In this document: positions 28,202-37,609 of the stretch, piece after piece
Numbering within the stretch: the stretch's first letter is position 1
Layout: every line of letters starts with the position of its first letter
Source: Cupriavidus necator A5-1
GTDB taxonomy: Bacteria > Pseudomonadota > Gammaproteobacteria > Burkholderiales > Burkholderiaceae
DNA length: 64,000 nucleotides
Reading direction: 5' to 3'
NCBI RefSeq assembly: GCF_000744095.1
Contig: NZ_JQLI01000001.1
Coordinates: 3,162,001 to 3,226,000 of the forward strand
The notes under the pieces: generated by a model
Databases searched by the model: none
Seen by the model: only the letters and a program-made list of their open reading frames with translations
Told to the model about the DNA's origin: nothing
Position numbers and translations under genes: made by a program

Positions 28202-28672
28202 TCAGGGCTCAACCGACGGCTCGCGCTTGAGCGTGCGCAGCACGAAAGTCGAGCGGCTGTGGCGCAGGCCTGGCAACTTGTAAAGCTTGTGCCGCAGGAA
28301 TTCCTCATAGCCTTGCGTGCCCGCCACGGCGACCTTGATCAGGTAGTCATAGTCGCCGGTCAGCAGGTAGGCCTCCATCACTTCCGGCAGTTCCGCCAGC
28401 GCCTTGCCGAAGCGGTACAGCATGTCGTCGTCATGCCGTTCCAGCGTGACCTCGATCAACACGGTATCCGGCAACCCCAGCGCCTTCTGGTTCAGCAGCG
28501 CGGCGTACCCTTCGATCACCCCGCTCTCTTCGAGCGCCCGCACGCGGTTCCAGCATGGCGTGGCGGACAGGCCGACCTGCTCGGCCAGGCGGGCATTGGA
28601 CAGGCGGCCATCGCGCCGCAGTTCGCGCAGGATGCGGCGGTCGGTTTCGTCGAGTTTGGGCAGCTGGGCCAT
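28202..28672 (-). CDS. Lrp/AsnC-family transcriptional regulator
   Basis: 156 aa. An N-terminal winged helix (LDETDRRILRELRRDGRLSN, then ARLAEQVGLSATPCWNRVRAL) is joined to the RAM ligand-binding domain (about residues 65-145: VLIEVTLERHDDDM, TGDYDYLIKVAV). Members sense amino acids and act as local or global regulators. It is transcribed away from the ACT-like gene at 28825 across a 152-nt AT-rich gap, the usual arrangement of a local regulator and its target. The effector is not predictable. Confidence 0.92.
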   Translation of the reverse strand: MAQLPKLDETDRRILRELRRDGRLSNARLAEQVGLSATPCWNRVRALEESGVIEGYAALLNQKALGLPDTVLIEVTLERHDDDMLYRFGKALAELPEVMEAYLLTGDYDYLIKVAVAGTQGYEEFLRHKLYKLPGLRHSRSTFVLRTLKREPSVEP

Positions 28673-28824
28673 GGCGGCGATCTCGAAAAGAAGAAATATC
28701 CACGTATTTTGTCACAGACGGATGTTTATTCTCGACATAATTTAAAACCGCAGAAATTTAAGAAGCCAATTTTGCGTGCCGGCTGGTAAATTTACTTCAT
28801 CGATATACCTGCCGGAAACGCCAC

Positions 28825-29166
28825 ATGTCCGCCACTACCCTCCCTACCCTGCGCCTTTCGCTGCGACTCGACACCGCTGACCTGTTCGGCGCCATGGAAT
28901 GGGTACTCGCCAATGCCCGCCGCACCGGGCTGGCGCCCGCGCAGTTCAGCTTCGACGCCACCCACGAGGCAGTGCTGCACGCCACGCTGACCGCTGGCGA
29001 TGCCAACCTGCTGTGGCTGTTCCTGCGCCGGCTGGACAACGGCTTTGATGTGGAGCTGCTGTTCGCGGACGTGGATGACCCGGATGGCGATGCCCCGTCA
29101 GATCCCGCCCCGCGTGCCGTCACGCGCCGCGCCGACAGCGACGCGGCGCTCGCCCTGCCCGCCTGA
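28825..29166 (+). CDS. Small ACT-like protein, unknown function
   Basis: 113 aa. Residues about 8-80 (LRLSLRLDTADLFGAMEWVL, then FDATHEAVLHATLTAGDANL and FLRRLDNGFDVELLFADV) have the beta-alpha-beta-beta-alpha-beta pattern and length of IlvM-type ACT domains; the last 30 residues are polar and probably disordered. ACT domains bind amino acids and regulate enzymes. Divergence from an Lrp-type regulator fits a link to amino-acid metabolism. The similarity is judged by pattern only. Confidence 0.6.
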   Translation: MSATTLPTLRLSLRLDTADLFGAMEWVLANARRTGLAPAQFSFDATHEAVLHATLTAGDANLLWLFLRRLDNGFDVELLFADVDDPDGDAPSDPAPRAVTRRADSDAALALPA

Positions 29167-29177
29167 ACTCGCCCGCC

Positions 29178-30101
29178 TTATGCCGCCTGCGGCAGCAGCT
29201 CGATGCCGTCGAGCTGCGCCGCGCAGGTGTCGCGCACGATCGAGACGAAGTCCGCCACATACGGCCGCCCCGCCATCGCCACCGGCACCGTGGCATAGAG
29301 CTCGCTCCACAGGCCCCGGGCGCCGATGCGCTTGGCCAGCACATAATCGTGGTCGACGTAGTTCTTCACGCCCCAGTTCGGTAGCGCCGCCACGCCGCGG
29401 CGGCTCGCCACCAGCTGCAGCACGGCCACGGTAAGTTCGGCGGTGCGCCGTTCCAGCCGGATGCCGGCAGGCTCCAGCACTTCACGGATCAGGTCGATGC
29501 GCTGCTCCGGCACCGGATAGGTGATCAGCGTCTCGCCGGCCAGGTCGGCGGCTTCGATGCGGCGCTTGTTGCGCAACCGGTGCTCGTTGGCGATGACCGC
29601 CAAGATCTCGAAGCGGAACAGCGGCGCCACCTCCAGCCCCCGCCGCACCGCCGGCTGCGAGCCGATCACCATGTCGGCGCGGCCCTCGCCGAGCAACGCG
29701 ATCGGGTCGGCGTGGAAGCCGGCCACCAGGTCCACCTCCACCTCGGGCCAGCGGCGGCGGAACTCGTCCATCACCGGCATCAGCCAGTCAAAGCAGGTAT
29801 GGCATTCCAGCACCACGCGCAGTTCGCCGCGGGTGTCGCCCTTGAGCCGTTCGATATCGCGGTCGGCCGCGCTGACCGCCGCCAGCACCTCGCGGGCGAG
29901 CGCCAGCAGCCGCTCGCCCGCGGGCGTGAAGCGCAGCCCCTGCCGGGTGCGGTCGAACAGCGGCAGGCCGTAGTGCGCCTCGATCGCCTTGATCTGGTGG
30001 GATAGCGCCGACTGGCTGACGTGCACGCGCTCGGCCGCGGTGGCGAGCTTGCCGGATTCGGCAATCGCGACCAGCGAGCGGAAATGGCGGACTTCGATCA
30101 T
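29178..30101 (-). CDS. metR: LysR-family regulator MetR
   Basis: 307 aa. The LysR helix-turn-helix is at residues 1-60 ([20 protein letters not shown], then [14 protein letters not shown]) and the effector domain follows ([20 protein letters not shown], typical of MetR). MetR uses homocysteine as co-inducer and activates metE. It is divergent from metE with a MetR box in the 131-nt gap. The ends of this gene and of the ACT-like gene converge with 11 nt between them. Confidence 0.93.
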   Translation of the reverse strand: MIEVRHFRSLVAIAESGKLATAAERVHVSQSALSHQIKAIEAHYGLPLFDRTRQGLRFTPAGERLLALAREVLAAVSAADRDIERLKGDTRGELRVVLECHTCFDWLMPVMDEFRRRWPEVEVDLVAGFHADPIALLGEGRADMVIGSQPAVRRGLEVAPLFRFEILAVIANEHRLRNKRRIEAADLAGETLITYPVPEQRIDLIREVLEPAGIRLERRTAELTVAVLQLVASRRGVAALPNWGVKNYVDHDYVLAKRIGARGLWSELYATVPVAMAGRPYVADFVSIVRDTCAAQLDGIELLPQAA

Positions 30102-30137
30102 GCGCCGCCCTCGCCGCCCGGCAGATGCACCCTCGTA

Positions 30138-30150
30138 TGAAATCGATTCA
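30138..30150. promoter_or_regulatory. MetR box
   Basis: TGAAATCGATTCA matches the known MetR consensus TGAA-N5-TTCA exactly. It lies 37 nt upstream of the metR start and 83 nt upstream of metE, placed to autoregulate metR and activate metE. Confidence 0.8.
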
Positions 30151-30232
30151 TATGTTGTTTAAAACTTGTCGCTTGATTCATTTTACGGGCAAACGGACAC
30201 TGTGTGCCAGACATCTTCCGGAGCAAGAACAC

Positions 30233-32605
30233 ATGGCACGCACCCATATCCTCGGCTTTCCCCGCATCGGCGAGCGCCGCGAACTGAAATTCGCACAGGA
30301 GGCCTTCTGGCGCGGCGACAGCACCGAAGCCGCGCTGCGCGACACGGCTGCGCAACTGCGCCGCCGCCACTGGCAACTGCAGGCCGAGCGCGGCCTGGAC
30401 ACGGTCGCCACCGGCGACTTTGCCTACTACGACCAGATGCTGAGTCTGACCGCGCTGCTGGGCGCGCTGCCGCGCCGCTTCGGCTTCGACGCGGCGCAGC
30501 TCACGCTGACGCAGTACTTCGAACTGGCGCGCGGCAACCGCGAGCAGCCGGCGATGGAGATGACCAAGTGGTTCGACACCAACTACCACTACCTGGTCCC
30601 GGAACTGGACGCCGACACGACGTTCGACGGCGGCCCGGCGTGGTTCTTCGAGGAAACCGATGAAGCGCTGGCGCAAGGCCTGCGCGCCCGCCCGGCACTG
30701 ATCGGGCCGGTGACCTACCTGTGGCTGTCCAAGAGCCATGTGGCCGGCTTTGACCGCCTGACGTTGCTGCCGAAGCTGGTGCAGGCCTATCGCCGCATCC
30801 TCGGCCAGCTCAAGGCACGCGGCATCGAGTGGGTGCAAATCGACGAGCCGGCACTGTGCCTGGACCTGGAACCGGCCTGGCTCGATGCATTCGACACGGC
30901 CTATGCCGGCCTGCGCGATGCAGGCCCGAAGCTGCTGCTGGCCACGTATTTCGACACCGCCGCTGATCACGCGCAGCGCGCCGCCGCCCTGCCCGTCGAC
31001 GGTTTCCATATCGACCTGGTGCGCGCACCGGCGCAACTGGCCGCATGGCAGACCGCGCTGCCCGCGCATGCCGTGCTCTCGGCCGGCGTGATCGACGGCC
31101 GCAATATCTGGCGCACCGACCTGCGCCGCGTGCTGGACACGCTGCGGCCCCTGCACGCCGCGCTGGGCGAGCGCCTGTGGCTGGCGCCGTCGTGCTCGCT
31201 GCTGCATGTGCCGGTCTCGCTCGCACACGAAGTGCGCCTCGATGCCGAACTCAAGTCGTGGCTGGCCTTTGCCACGGAAAAGCTCGATGAACTTTCGGTG
31301 CTGGCGCGCGCGCTGAACGAGGGCGATGCCGCCGTCGCCGAAGCGCTGACCGCATCCGACGCCGCCCAGGCCTCGCGCCGCCAGTCGCGCCGCGTGGTCA
31401 ACCCGCGCGTGCAGCAGCGCCTGGCAGACGTTACCGCCGACATGGCCCGACGCGCCAGCCCCTTTGCGGAACGCATCGAACGCCAGCGCCAGGCGCTGCA
31501 ACTCCCGCTGCTGCCGACCACGACCATCGGCTCATTCCCGCAGACCGCCGCCATCCGCCAGACCCGCGCGGCCTGCAAGCGCGGAGAGATCGGCGCGCTG
31601 GAATACCTGGAGCGCATCCGCGCCGAGATCACGCTGGCCGTGCGCAAGCAGGAAGAACTCGGGCTGGACGTGCTGGTGCATGGCGAGGCCGAGCGCAACG
31701 ACATGGTGGAGTACTTCGGCGAGCAGCTGTGCGGCTACGGCTTTACCGAGAACGGTTGGGTGCAGAGCTACGGCTCGCGCTGCGTCAAGCCGCCGGTGAT
31801 CTACGGCGACGTGTACCGTCCCGAGCCGATGACGGTCGAGACCGCGCGCTACGCCCAGTCGCTGACCGAGCGGCCGATGAAGGGCATGCTGACCGGCCCC
31901 GTCACCATGCTGCAATGGTCCTTCGTGCGCGACGACCAGCCGCGCGCCACCACCGCGCGCCAGCTGGCACTGGCGATCCGCGACGAGGTCTGCGACCTGG
32001 AACATGCCGGCATCCGCGTGATCCAGATCGACGAACCGGCGCTGCGCGAAGGCCTGCCGCTGCGCCGTGCAGACTGGGATGCGTACCTGGACTGGGCCGT
32101 CACCGCCTTCCGCCTCTCGGCCAGCGGCGTGCAGGACCAGACCCAGATCCACACCCATATGTGCTATGCGGAGTTCAACGACATCCTGCCGTCGATCGCC
32201 GCGATGGACGCGGACGTGATCACCATCGAGACCTCGCGCTCGGCAATGGAGCTGCTGGAAGGCTTTGGCGACTTCGACTACCCGAACGAGATCGGGCCGG
32301 GCGTCTACGACATCCACTCGCCGCGCGTGCCGTCGGTGCAGGCGATGGAGCGGCTGCTCAACCGCGCCTGCGAGGTGGTGCCGCCGCAGCGGCTGTGGGT
32401 CAACCCGGACTGCGGCCTGAAGACGCGCGGTTGGGAAGAAACCGAAGCGGCGCTGGCCAATATGGTGAGCGCGGCCCGCGCGCTGCGCGAGCAATGGTCG
32501 GTGCCGGCGACCGCATGGAAGCGGGTCAGCAAATCGACCGCTCCCGCAGCCGCGGCGCAACACGCCAGCGGCGCCTGCGTGGGCTGCACCACGCAAGCGC
32601 ACTGA
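30233..32605 (+). CDS. metE: Cobalamin-independent methionine synthase
   Basis: 790 aa from the ATG at 30233 (GGAG at 30220-30223); the frame extends upstream to 30125, but the conserved start is [20 protein letters not shown]. It transfers a methyl group from 5-methyltetrahydropteroyl-polyglutamate to homocysteine. The N-terminal duplicated barrel is followed by the catalytic C-terminal barrel. Zinc-ligand motifs are [13 protein letters not shown] and [15 protein letters not shown]; the phosphate/folate segment [12 protein letters not shown] starts the second barrel near residue 425. The extreme C-terminus ([13 protein letters not shown]) has extra cysteines. Confidence 0.97.
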   Translation: MARTHILGFPRIGERRELKFAQEAFWRGDSTEAALRDTAAQLRRRHWQLQAERGLDTVATGDFAYYDQMLSLTALLGALPRRFGFDAAQLTLTQYFELARGNREQPAMEMTKWFDTNYHYLVPELDADTTFDGGPAWFFEETDEALAQGLRARPALIGPVTYLWLSKSHVAGFDRLTLLPKLVQAYRRILGQLKARGIEWVQIDEPALCLDLEPAWLDAFDTAYAGLRDAGPKLLLATYFDTAADHAQRAAALPVDGFHIDLVRAPAQLAAWQTALPAHAVLSAGVIDGRNIWRTDLRRVLDTLRPLHAALGERLWLAPSCSLLHVPVSLAHEVRLDAELKSWLAFATEKLDELSVLARALNEGDAAVAEALTASDAAQASRRQSRRVVNPRVQQRLADVTADMARRASPFAERIERQRQALQLPLLPTTTIGSFPQTAAIRQTRAACKRGEIGALEYLERIRAEITLAVRKQEELGLDVLVHGEAERNDMVEYFGEQLCGYGFTENGWVQSYGSRCVKPPVIYGDVYRPEPMTVETARYAQSLTERPMKGMLTGPVTMLQWSFVRDDQPRATTARQLALAIRDEVCDLEHAGIRVIQIDEPALREGLPLRRADWDAYLDWAVTAFRLSASGVQDQTQIHTHMCYAEFNDILPSIAAMDADVITIETSRSAMELLEGFGDFDYPNEIGPGVYDIHSPRVPSVQAMERLLNRACEVVPPQRLWVNPDCGLKTRGWEETEAALANMVSAARALREQWSVPATAWKRVSKSTAPAAAAQHASGACVGCTTQAH

Positions 32606-32713
32606 CCCGGTGCAGCGCCGGTGCGGCGTGCGCCGCATGCGGCGCTGTGTCGCAGCGTAGCGCTGCCATTGTCTACGTATCCTTGCCGGCTCTCTGCCTT
32701 ACACTCAGAGCAC

Positions 32714-32758
32714 CGGCGCCCCGCCTTGGGAGAGGCGAGCATCCAGCAAGGGGCGCCG
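32714..32758 (+). other. Leader hairpin before the TonB receptor gene
   Basis: A 9-bp perfect inverted repeat (32714-32722 CGGCGCCCC with 32750-32758) enclosing a further TTG/CAA pairing and an 18-nt loop, ending 22 nt before the start codon at 32781. It has no T run, so it is not a terminator. It may be an RNA control element or an operator; it matches no riboswitch class known to me. Confidence 0.4.
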
Positions 32759-32780
32759 ATGTGCCGGCATAAGGATATCG

Positions 32781-34874
32781 ATGAAACGAGCCCGCCACTG
32801 GGGCCACGCAGCCGTGCTGCCGGCCGCCGCATTCACCGGCGTCGCGCTGGCGCAGGCCGCGCCTGACACCGCCGAACCGCCCACCCTCCCCACCGTTACC
32901 GCCACCGCCCCGGCGCCCGGATCGCTGACCGCGCCAGGCGTCGCCGCGCAGCGCTCGGCATTGTTCGAATCGGCAGGTTCGATCGGCTTTGTCGATGCCG
33001 CCGGCTACGCCAACACGTACGCATTCAATCTGCGCGACGTGCTCAAGGACTCGCCCGGCGTCTATGTGGAAGAACGCTACGGGCAGGAATTGCGCCTGTC
33101 GGTGCGCGGCTCGGGCGTGGCACGCGGCTTCCATACGCGCGGCCTGGAAATCCTGCAGGACGGCGTGCCGACCAATTTTGCCGACGGCAGCGGCGACTTC
33201 TACCAGATCGATCCCGCCGGGCTGTCGGCGGCCGAGGTCTACAAGGGCGGCAACGGCCTGGCCTATGGCAGCACCACGCTGGGCGGCGCGATCAACTTCA
33301 CCACGCCTACCGCCTTCACCGCCGAATCGCCCAACGCGGTGCGCCTGGAAGGCGGCAGCTTCGGCACCGTGCGCGCCAGCGGGCAGGTGTCGCGCCAAAT
33401 TGGCCAGTTCGACTTCCTGGCCAACCTGAGCGTCAATCATTCCGAGGGCTGGCGCGACCACTCGCGCGGCCAGTACGAGCAGCTCAATGCCAACTTCGGC
33501 TACCGCTTCACGCCGCAGCTGGAGACGCGTTTCTACCTGGGCGCCTACGTGGTCGACCAGCTGCTGCCGGGCGCGCTGTCGCTGCAGGATGCGCTGAACG
33601 ACCCCACCAAGGCATCGGCCAGCGCGCTCGCCGGAGACCAGGCACGCAATACGCGCACCGTGCGCCTGGCCAACGTCACCACGCTGAAGCTCGCCAGCGG
33701 CCAGCTCGATATCGCCAGCTGGGCCATCCACAAGGACCTGTACCACCCGATCTTCCAGGTGATCGACCAGGACAGCTGGACCTATGGCATCGCGCCGCGC
33801 TATACCGGCACGCAGACGGTGGCGGGCCTGCGCAACCAGCTGATCGCCGGGGCGCGCTTTTTCGGCGGCAACAACGACGCGCTCCAGTATGTCAACGTGT
33901 CCGGTGCGCGCGGCGCGCAGACGCTGAACTCGCGCCAGGACGCCTACAACTACGAGGCCTTCCTGGAAGACCGCTTGTGGGTCACGCCCACGGTCGCGCT
34001 GATGGCCGGGGCCAAGGCGTACTACAGCCAGCGCCGCTACCAGGACTTCGGCGGGCTCGCCGCCAACCCGACGCCGAAGTCGGACGATACCCACTACAGC
34101 GGCGTCAATCCGAAGTTCGGCGTGCTGTGGCAACCGGCGCAGGATATCCAGGCCTTTGCCGACATCACCCGCAGCGCCGACGTGCCTGACTTCACCGACC
34201 TGAACCAGACCATCGGCACCACCACCCGCTTCGTGCCGCTGGCAGCGCAGCACGGCTGGACACTGGAAATGGGCACGCGCGGGCGCACCGAACGGCTGGG
34301 TTGGGACGTGACACTGTACCGCTCGCTGGTGCGCGACCAGCTGCTGCAGTTCACCGTCGATCCCAACGTGCCGGCCGCCAGCTTCAATGCCAACCGCACC
34401 ACTTTGCAAGGCGTCGAGCTGAGCATCACGGCCGACCTGCTGCAGAACCTGGCCGGCCCGGGCGACAGGCTGACGCTGTCGCAGCTATGGAACTACAGCG
34501 ATTTCCGTTTCGACAACGATCCGCAGTACGGCAACAACCGCATCGCCGGCGTGCCGGAGCACGTGTTGCGCACCACCATCGCCTACAGCCGCGCCTCCGG
34601 GCTGCGCGTGGCAGGCACCATCGACTGGGTGCCGACCGGTGCCTACGTCGACTACGCCAACACCATGAAAGTACCGGCCTACGTGCTGTTCGGCGTGCAG
34701 GCCAGCTATACGTTCGCGCGCGGCGTCACGCTGTTCCTCGATGCGCGCAACCTCGCCAACAAGCGCTACGTCAGCGATTTCAGCACGGTGGCGGATGCGC
34801 GCACGGCCAATACCGCGGTGTTTTATCCGGGCACGGGACGGGCTTTCTACGCGGGCGTGCGCTACAACTTCTGA
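32781..34874 (+). CDS. TonB-dependent outer-membrane receptor
   Basis: 697 aa. A signal peptide (about residues 1-26, ending ALAQA) precedes the plug domain: [20 protein letters not shown], then [40 protein letters not shown]. The barrel follows and ends in FYAGVRYNF with the terminal aromatic needed for outer-membrane insertion. Such receptors import siderophores, metals, vitamins or sugars using TonB. The ligand cannot be read from the sequence, and no Fur or cobalamin element was recognised upstream. It stands alone, without a transporter beside it. Confidence 0.9.
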   Translation: MKRARHWGHAAVLPAAAFTGVALAQAAPDTAEPPTLPTVTATAPAPGSLTAPGVAAQRSALFESAGSIGFVDAAGYANTYAFNLRDVLKDSPGVYVEERYGQELRLSVRGSGVARGFHTRGLEILQDGVPTNFADGSGDFYQIDPAGLSAAEVYKGGNGLAYGSTTLGGAINFTTPTAFTAESPNAVRLEGGSFGTVRASGQVSRQIGQFDFLANLSVNHSEGWRDHSRGQYEQLNANFGYRFTPQLETRFYLGAYVVDQLLPGALSLQDALNDPTKASASALAGDQARNTRTVRLANVTTLKLASGQLDIASWAIHKDLYHPIFQVIDQDSWTYGIAPRYTGTQTVAGLRNQLIAGARFFGGNNDALQYVNVSGARGAQTLNSRQDAYNYEAFLEDRLWVTPTVALMAGAKAYYSQRRYQDFGGLAANPTPKSDDTHYSGVNPKFGVLWQPAQDIQAFADITRSADVPDFTDLNQTIGTTTRFVPLAAQHGWTLEMGTRGRTERLGWDVTLYRSLVRDQLLQFTVDPNVPAASFNANRTTLQGVELSITADLLQNLAGPGDRLTLSQLWNYSDFRFDNDPQYGNNRIAGVPEHVLRTTIAYSRASGLRVAGTIDWVPTGAYVDYANTMKVPAYVLFGVQASYTFARGVTLFLDARNLANKRYVSDFSTVADARTANTAVFYPGTGRAFYAGVRYNF

Positions 34875-34899
34875 GCGCTGCGCCGGCCGGCATGAGGGC

Positions 34900-34939
34900 A
34901 AAAAGGCCGCATGCCCTCGCAGGCATGCGGCCTTTTTTT
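34900..34939. terminator. Bidirectional intrinsic terminator
   Basis: A perfect 11-bp stem (34905-34915 with 34922-34932) and a 6-nt loop, with an A tract before and seven T after it. It lies between the convergent TonB receptor and DUF1254 lipoprotein genes and would work on both strands. Confidence 0.92.
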
Positions 34940-34961
34940 GCCGGTTGCGCCGTGACGGGCG

Positions 34962-36377
34962 TCAGTTCACGCGCATCACCGCCGGCGGCATCCAGTTGCC
35001 GTCGAGCAGCGCCCGCTCCGGCCAGTACGCGCGCAGCATCATGTTGAGGCCGTCGGGCGGTGCCGGCAGCCAGTTCGATACCTTGGATGCGCTCGGGCGC
35101 TCGTGCTGGATATAGATATCGAGCGAGCCGTCGCGGTTGTAGCGCAGGCGGTCGCGGCTGCCGATGGCGAAGCGGTTGATCGGGTTGGGAATGAAGGCCT
35201 GGCCGTCGTTGTACAGCGTCAGCGACCAGAACGCGCGCGCCGGTGGCAGCTGCCCCTTGTCGAAATGCAGCACGTAGCGCGCCCCGCCCTGCAGCGGCTT
35301 GCCGTTGGCATCGGTGCGGGCGGAGGCGTAGATCGCATCCTCGGGCAGGTTGGCGCCCAGCCCCACCCACGCGATCACCGCGCGGCGGCCGTAGTTGGTG
35401 CCGTACGAGCCCAGGTCGCGATGCATGACCCAGCCGTTGCCGGCATCGGCATTGCCCTTGCGCGCGCCCTGGACGATCGCAGCCAGCGCCAAGGTGGCGC
35501 CTTCCTGCACCGCGCGCGCGGTGGAGGGCTCCATCACCGTGGTCTTGAACGGCACGCCGGGGGTAATGGCCATGCGGCGGATCTTGTCGACCATGGCGCT
35601 GTCGGCCAATGCCGGCGGGTTGGCCGGAAGCAGCGACGCAAAGCGCGTGAAGAACGCCTGCGCGTCCATCGCGGCCACCTGTTCGACCGGCGAGCTTTGC
35701 GTGTCGACCGTGGTCGCGCGCGGCGTGGCCTTGTCCGGCACGCGCCGACCGCTGCCCCAGGCCGACAGCGGCGTCAGCCGGTATTGGTCCTGCAGCCGGT
35801 GCACCGCCGGGAAGTCCTGCTTGCCATTGGCCTGCGTGCGGCCGATCAGCCAGACCATCGACGTGGGCGAGCGGATCTCCTGCATGCCTTTGGGCAGCGT
35901 GCCGCGCCAGTCAGGCCCGGTAATGACGAAATTGCCGCGGCGGGTGCCGGTGGTGCGCTTGCCCGGCGACGCGAACACATTGGTCCACGCATCCATCAGC
36001 GGCATCAGGTAATAGCGGCCGTTGGTGTCGGGCACGGACAGGATCACCGGCTCCTGCGACAGGTCGAGCCAGGCCGACGAGTACAGCGTGTCGGCATTGG
36101 GGCTGACCACGTCGGTGAAGCTCGCGTCCGGGAAGGTGCGCTTGTGGCTGAAGGTGTTGACCGGCGTGCGCGCGGTCATCAGCTCGCGCGTCACGTCCAT
36201 CAGCACGATCGGATAGGCGTACGTGAAGACCTCGGCGGACAAGGCCTTCATGGCTTGGTCGGACGGCGGCTGCCCGGCGACGGCCGGGCTGGCAACATTG
36301 TCAGGTGCGGAGGCGCAGCCGGACAGCATGAGGGCGAGCGCGACCGCGCTCGCCAGTTGACGAAAGGAAGGCTTCAT
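34962..36377 (-). CDS. DUF1254/DUF1214 lipoprotein
   Basis: 471 aa. The lipobox LMLSGCAS with Cys21 marks a lipoprotein. The DUF1254 part begins near residue 50 (AEVFTYAYPIVLMDVTRELM, then VSPNADTLYSSAWLDLS) and the DUF1214 part covers the C-terminal third (FWSLTLYNDGQAFIPNPINR, then DGSLDIYIQHE and NWLPAPPDGLNMMLRAYWPE). Proteins of this family are common and uncharacterised, often exported. It is expected in the periplasm, anchored to a membrane. It converges with the TonB receptor gene at a shared terminator. Confidence 0.9.
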   Translation of the reverse strand: MKPSFRQLASAVALALMLSGCASAPDNVASPAVAGQPPSDQAMKALSAEVFTYAYPIVLMDVTRELMTARTPVNTFSHKRTFPDASFTDVVSPNADTLYSSAWLDLSQEPVILSVPDTNGRYYLMPLMDAWTNVFASPGKRTTGTRRGNFVITGPDWRGTLPKGMQEIRSPTSMVWLIGRTQANGKQDFPAVHRLQDQYRLTPLSAWGSGRRVPDKATPRATTVDTQSSPVEQVAAMDAQAFFTRFASLLPANPPALADSAMVDKIRRMAITPGVPFKTTVMEPSTARAVQEGATLALAAIVQGARKGNADAGNGWVMHRDLGSYGTNYGRRAVIAWVGLGANLPEDAIYASARTDANGKPLQGGARYVLHFDKGQLPPARAFWSLTLYNDGQAFIPNPINRFAIGSRDRLRYNRDGSLDIYIQHERPSASKVSNWLPAPPDGLNMMLRAYWPERALLDGNWMPPAVMRVN

Positions 36378-36676
36378 GACCCCGTTTCCCTATGTTCTTG
36401 CGGCTTGTCCGGGCGGTGCGGCTATGACTGCCGGCATGTCTTTCCGGAGGCGCATCTTGTTCCGTCCGCATCTTGTCCCGCAGGCTGGCGCCTGTCAATT
36501 GCTCCGAGGTGGGGCAGCGCGGGCAAGCGCACCAAGCGCTATCCGGGCGCGGCGCGGCGTAGTCTCGATACAAAGGACGGAACGAAAACGCGCATGATAA
36601 AGCACATAGGACATTCGATAAACGTCGGCGGCCGCTACCTTGCTTGCCGAATGGCGTCGGGTACGCGTGGCGCCGG
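36378..36676. other. Intergenic region
   Basis: 299 nt between two minus-strand genes. It should contain the promoter of the DUF1254 lipoprotein gene, but no clear promoter, operator, terminator or small gene was recognised. Confidence 0.4.
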
Positions 36677-36973
36677 TCAGATAAACCGGGCGCCGCCGAG
36701 ATAGGCCTTGCGCCAGCGCACGATACGAACCTCGGCAAACAGGCCGGCCTCGGCGAACGGATCGGCATCGATGAACTGTTGTGCCGCCTCGCGGGTGTCG
36801 ACATCGACGATATAGATGCCGCCGCCGGCATCCGAGCCATCGTCGTTGAGCTTGGCGCCGCAGGCCAGCAGCAGCGCCTTGTTGGCTTCCAGGTAGTCCA
36901 GGTGGCTGGCGCGGGTGGCCTGGCGTACGTGCTGGTGGGCGGGCTTGTCGACGGTTTCGATCAGGTATGGCAT
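36677..36973 (-). CDS. YciI-family protein
   Basis: 98 aa from the ATG at 36973, preceded by GGGGAGAG. The fold is the ferredoxin-like YciI/YCII domain: MPYLIETVDKP, then RASHLDYLEANKALLLACG, GGGIYIVDVDTREAAQQFID and DPFAEAGLFAEVRIVRWRKA. The conserved His-Asp pair and the DPF segment are present. Family members are small cytosolic proteins with few known activities. It lies 11 nt after the lipoprotein gene upstream of it and is probably co-transcribed. Confidence 0.88.
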   Translation of the reverse strand: MPYLIETVDKPAHQHVRQATRASHLDYLEANKALLLACGAKLNDDGSDAGGGIYIVDVDTREAAQQFIDADPFAEAGLFAEVRIVRWRKAYLGGARFI

Positions 36974-36984
36974 GTGCTCTCCCC

Positions 36985-37362
36985 TCAATAGCGCATCTGC
37001 ACATCATCGACCTTCCCCGTGCGCGCGTTGTACAAGCACGCATAGTGGAATCCGATCGACGACGAACTGTTATCCGGCTCGAACACGCCCTCGCCATTGA
37101 CCGAGGTCTGCGCGTTGGGCCGAGGGTAGTACTGCTCGCGGTCGGCCATCAGCATGACGCTGCCGGGCTGCGGGTAGCGGCGCTTGAGCGCTTCGACCAC
37201 CGCCGGCTCGCAGGCGGCCGATGCGGCCCGGGTGTCGACCTGCGGCGCTTCCGTGATGCGGGTGGCCGGGGGCGGGACCGGGCGCGGCGCCATTTGCGGC
37301 GGCGTTTCGCAGGCGGCCAGCAGGCACGCCAGCGGCAGGCACAGGGTCGATGCTCGGATCAC
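36985..37362 (-). CDS. Small lipoprotein, unknown function
   Basis: 125 aa from a GTG start with CAGGAGG upstream. The lipobox LLAAC with Cys18 marks a lipoprotein. A Pro-rich linker follows, then a folded part with AACEPAVVEALKRRYPQPGS and FHYACLYNARTGKVDDVQMR; two cysteines in the mature part could form a disulfide. It precedes the YciI gene by 11 nt. No family was recognised. Confidence 0.78.
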   Translation of the reverse strand: MIRASTLCLPLACLLAACETPPQMAPRPVPPPATRITEAPQVDTRAASAACEPAVVEALKRRYPQPGSVMLMADREQYYPRPNAQTSVNGEGVFEPDNSSSSIGFHYACLYNARTGKVDDVQMRY

Positions 37363-37609
37363 ACTGGACCTCCTGCGGGGCCTGCGTCAAGGCAATTCGC
37401 GGCCCCAAAAAGTGAAGCGGAGCTATCAGATTACTGCGTCTGGTGGGAAAAGCCAAAGCCGGCGCTCGCTACCGCCCACCCCGAACGCCCGGCCATCCCC
37501 GGGGATGGCGAATCTTTCAACGCGGCTACACTATGGGCTCCCGGCGCCGGCCTGCCATGCCGGCACGGCACCGCGCCGCGCCGCAAAGCACACCCAAGAT
37601 GCCGACACA

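Noticed and set aside
30125..30232. A 36-residue N-terminal extension of metE
   Set aside because: It would cover the MetR box, which must lie in the promoter; the conserved MetE start is at 30233.
32605..32780. A cobalamin, SAM or TPP riboswitch before the TonB receptor gene
   Set aside because: None of the conserved boxes of these classes was found and the leader is too short; only a simple hairpin is present.
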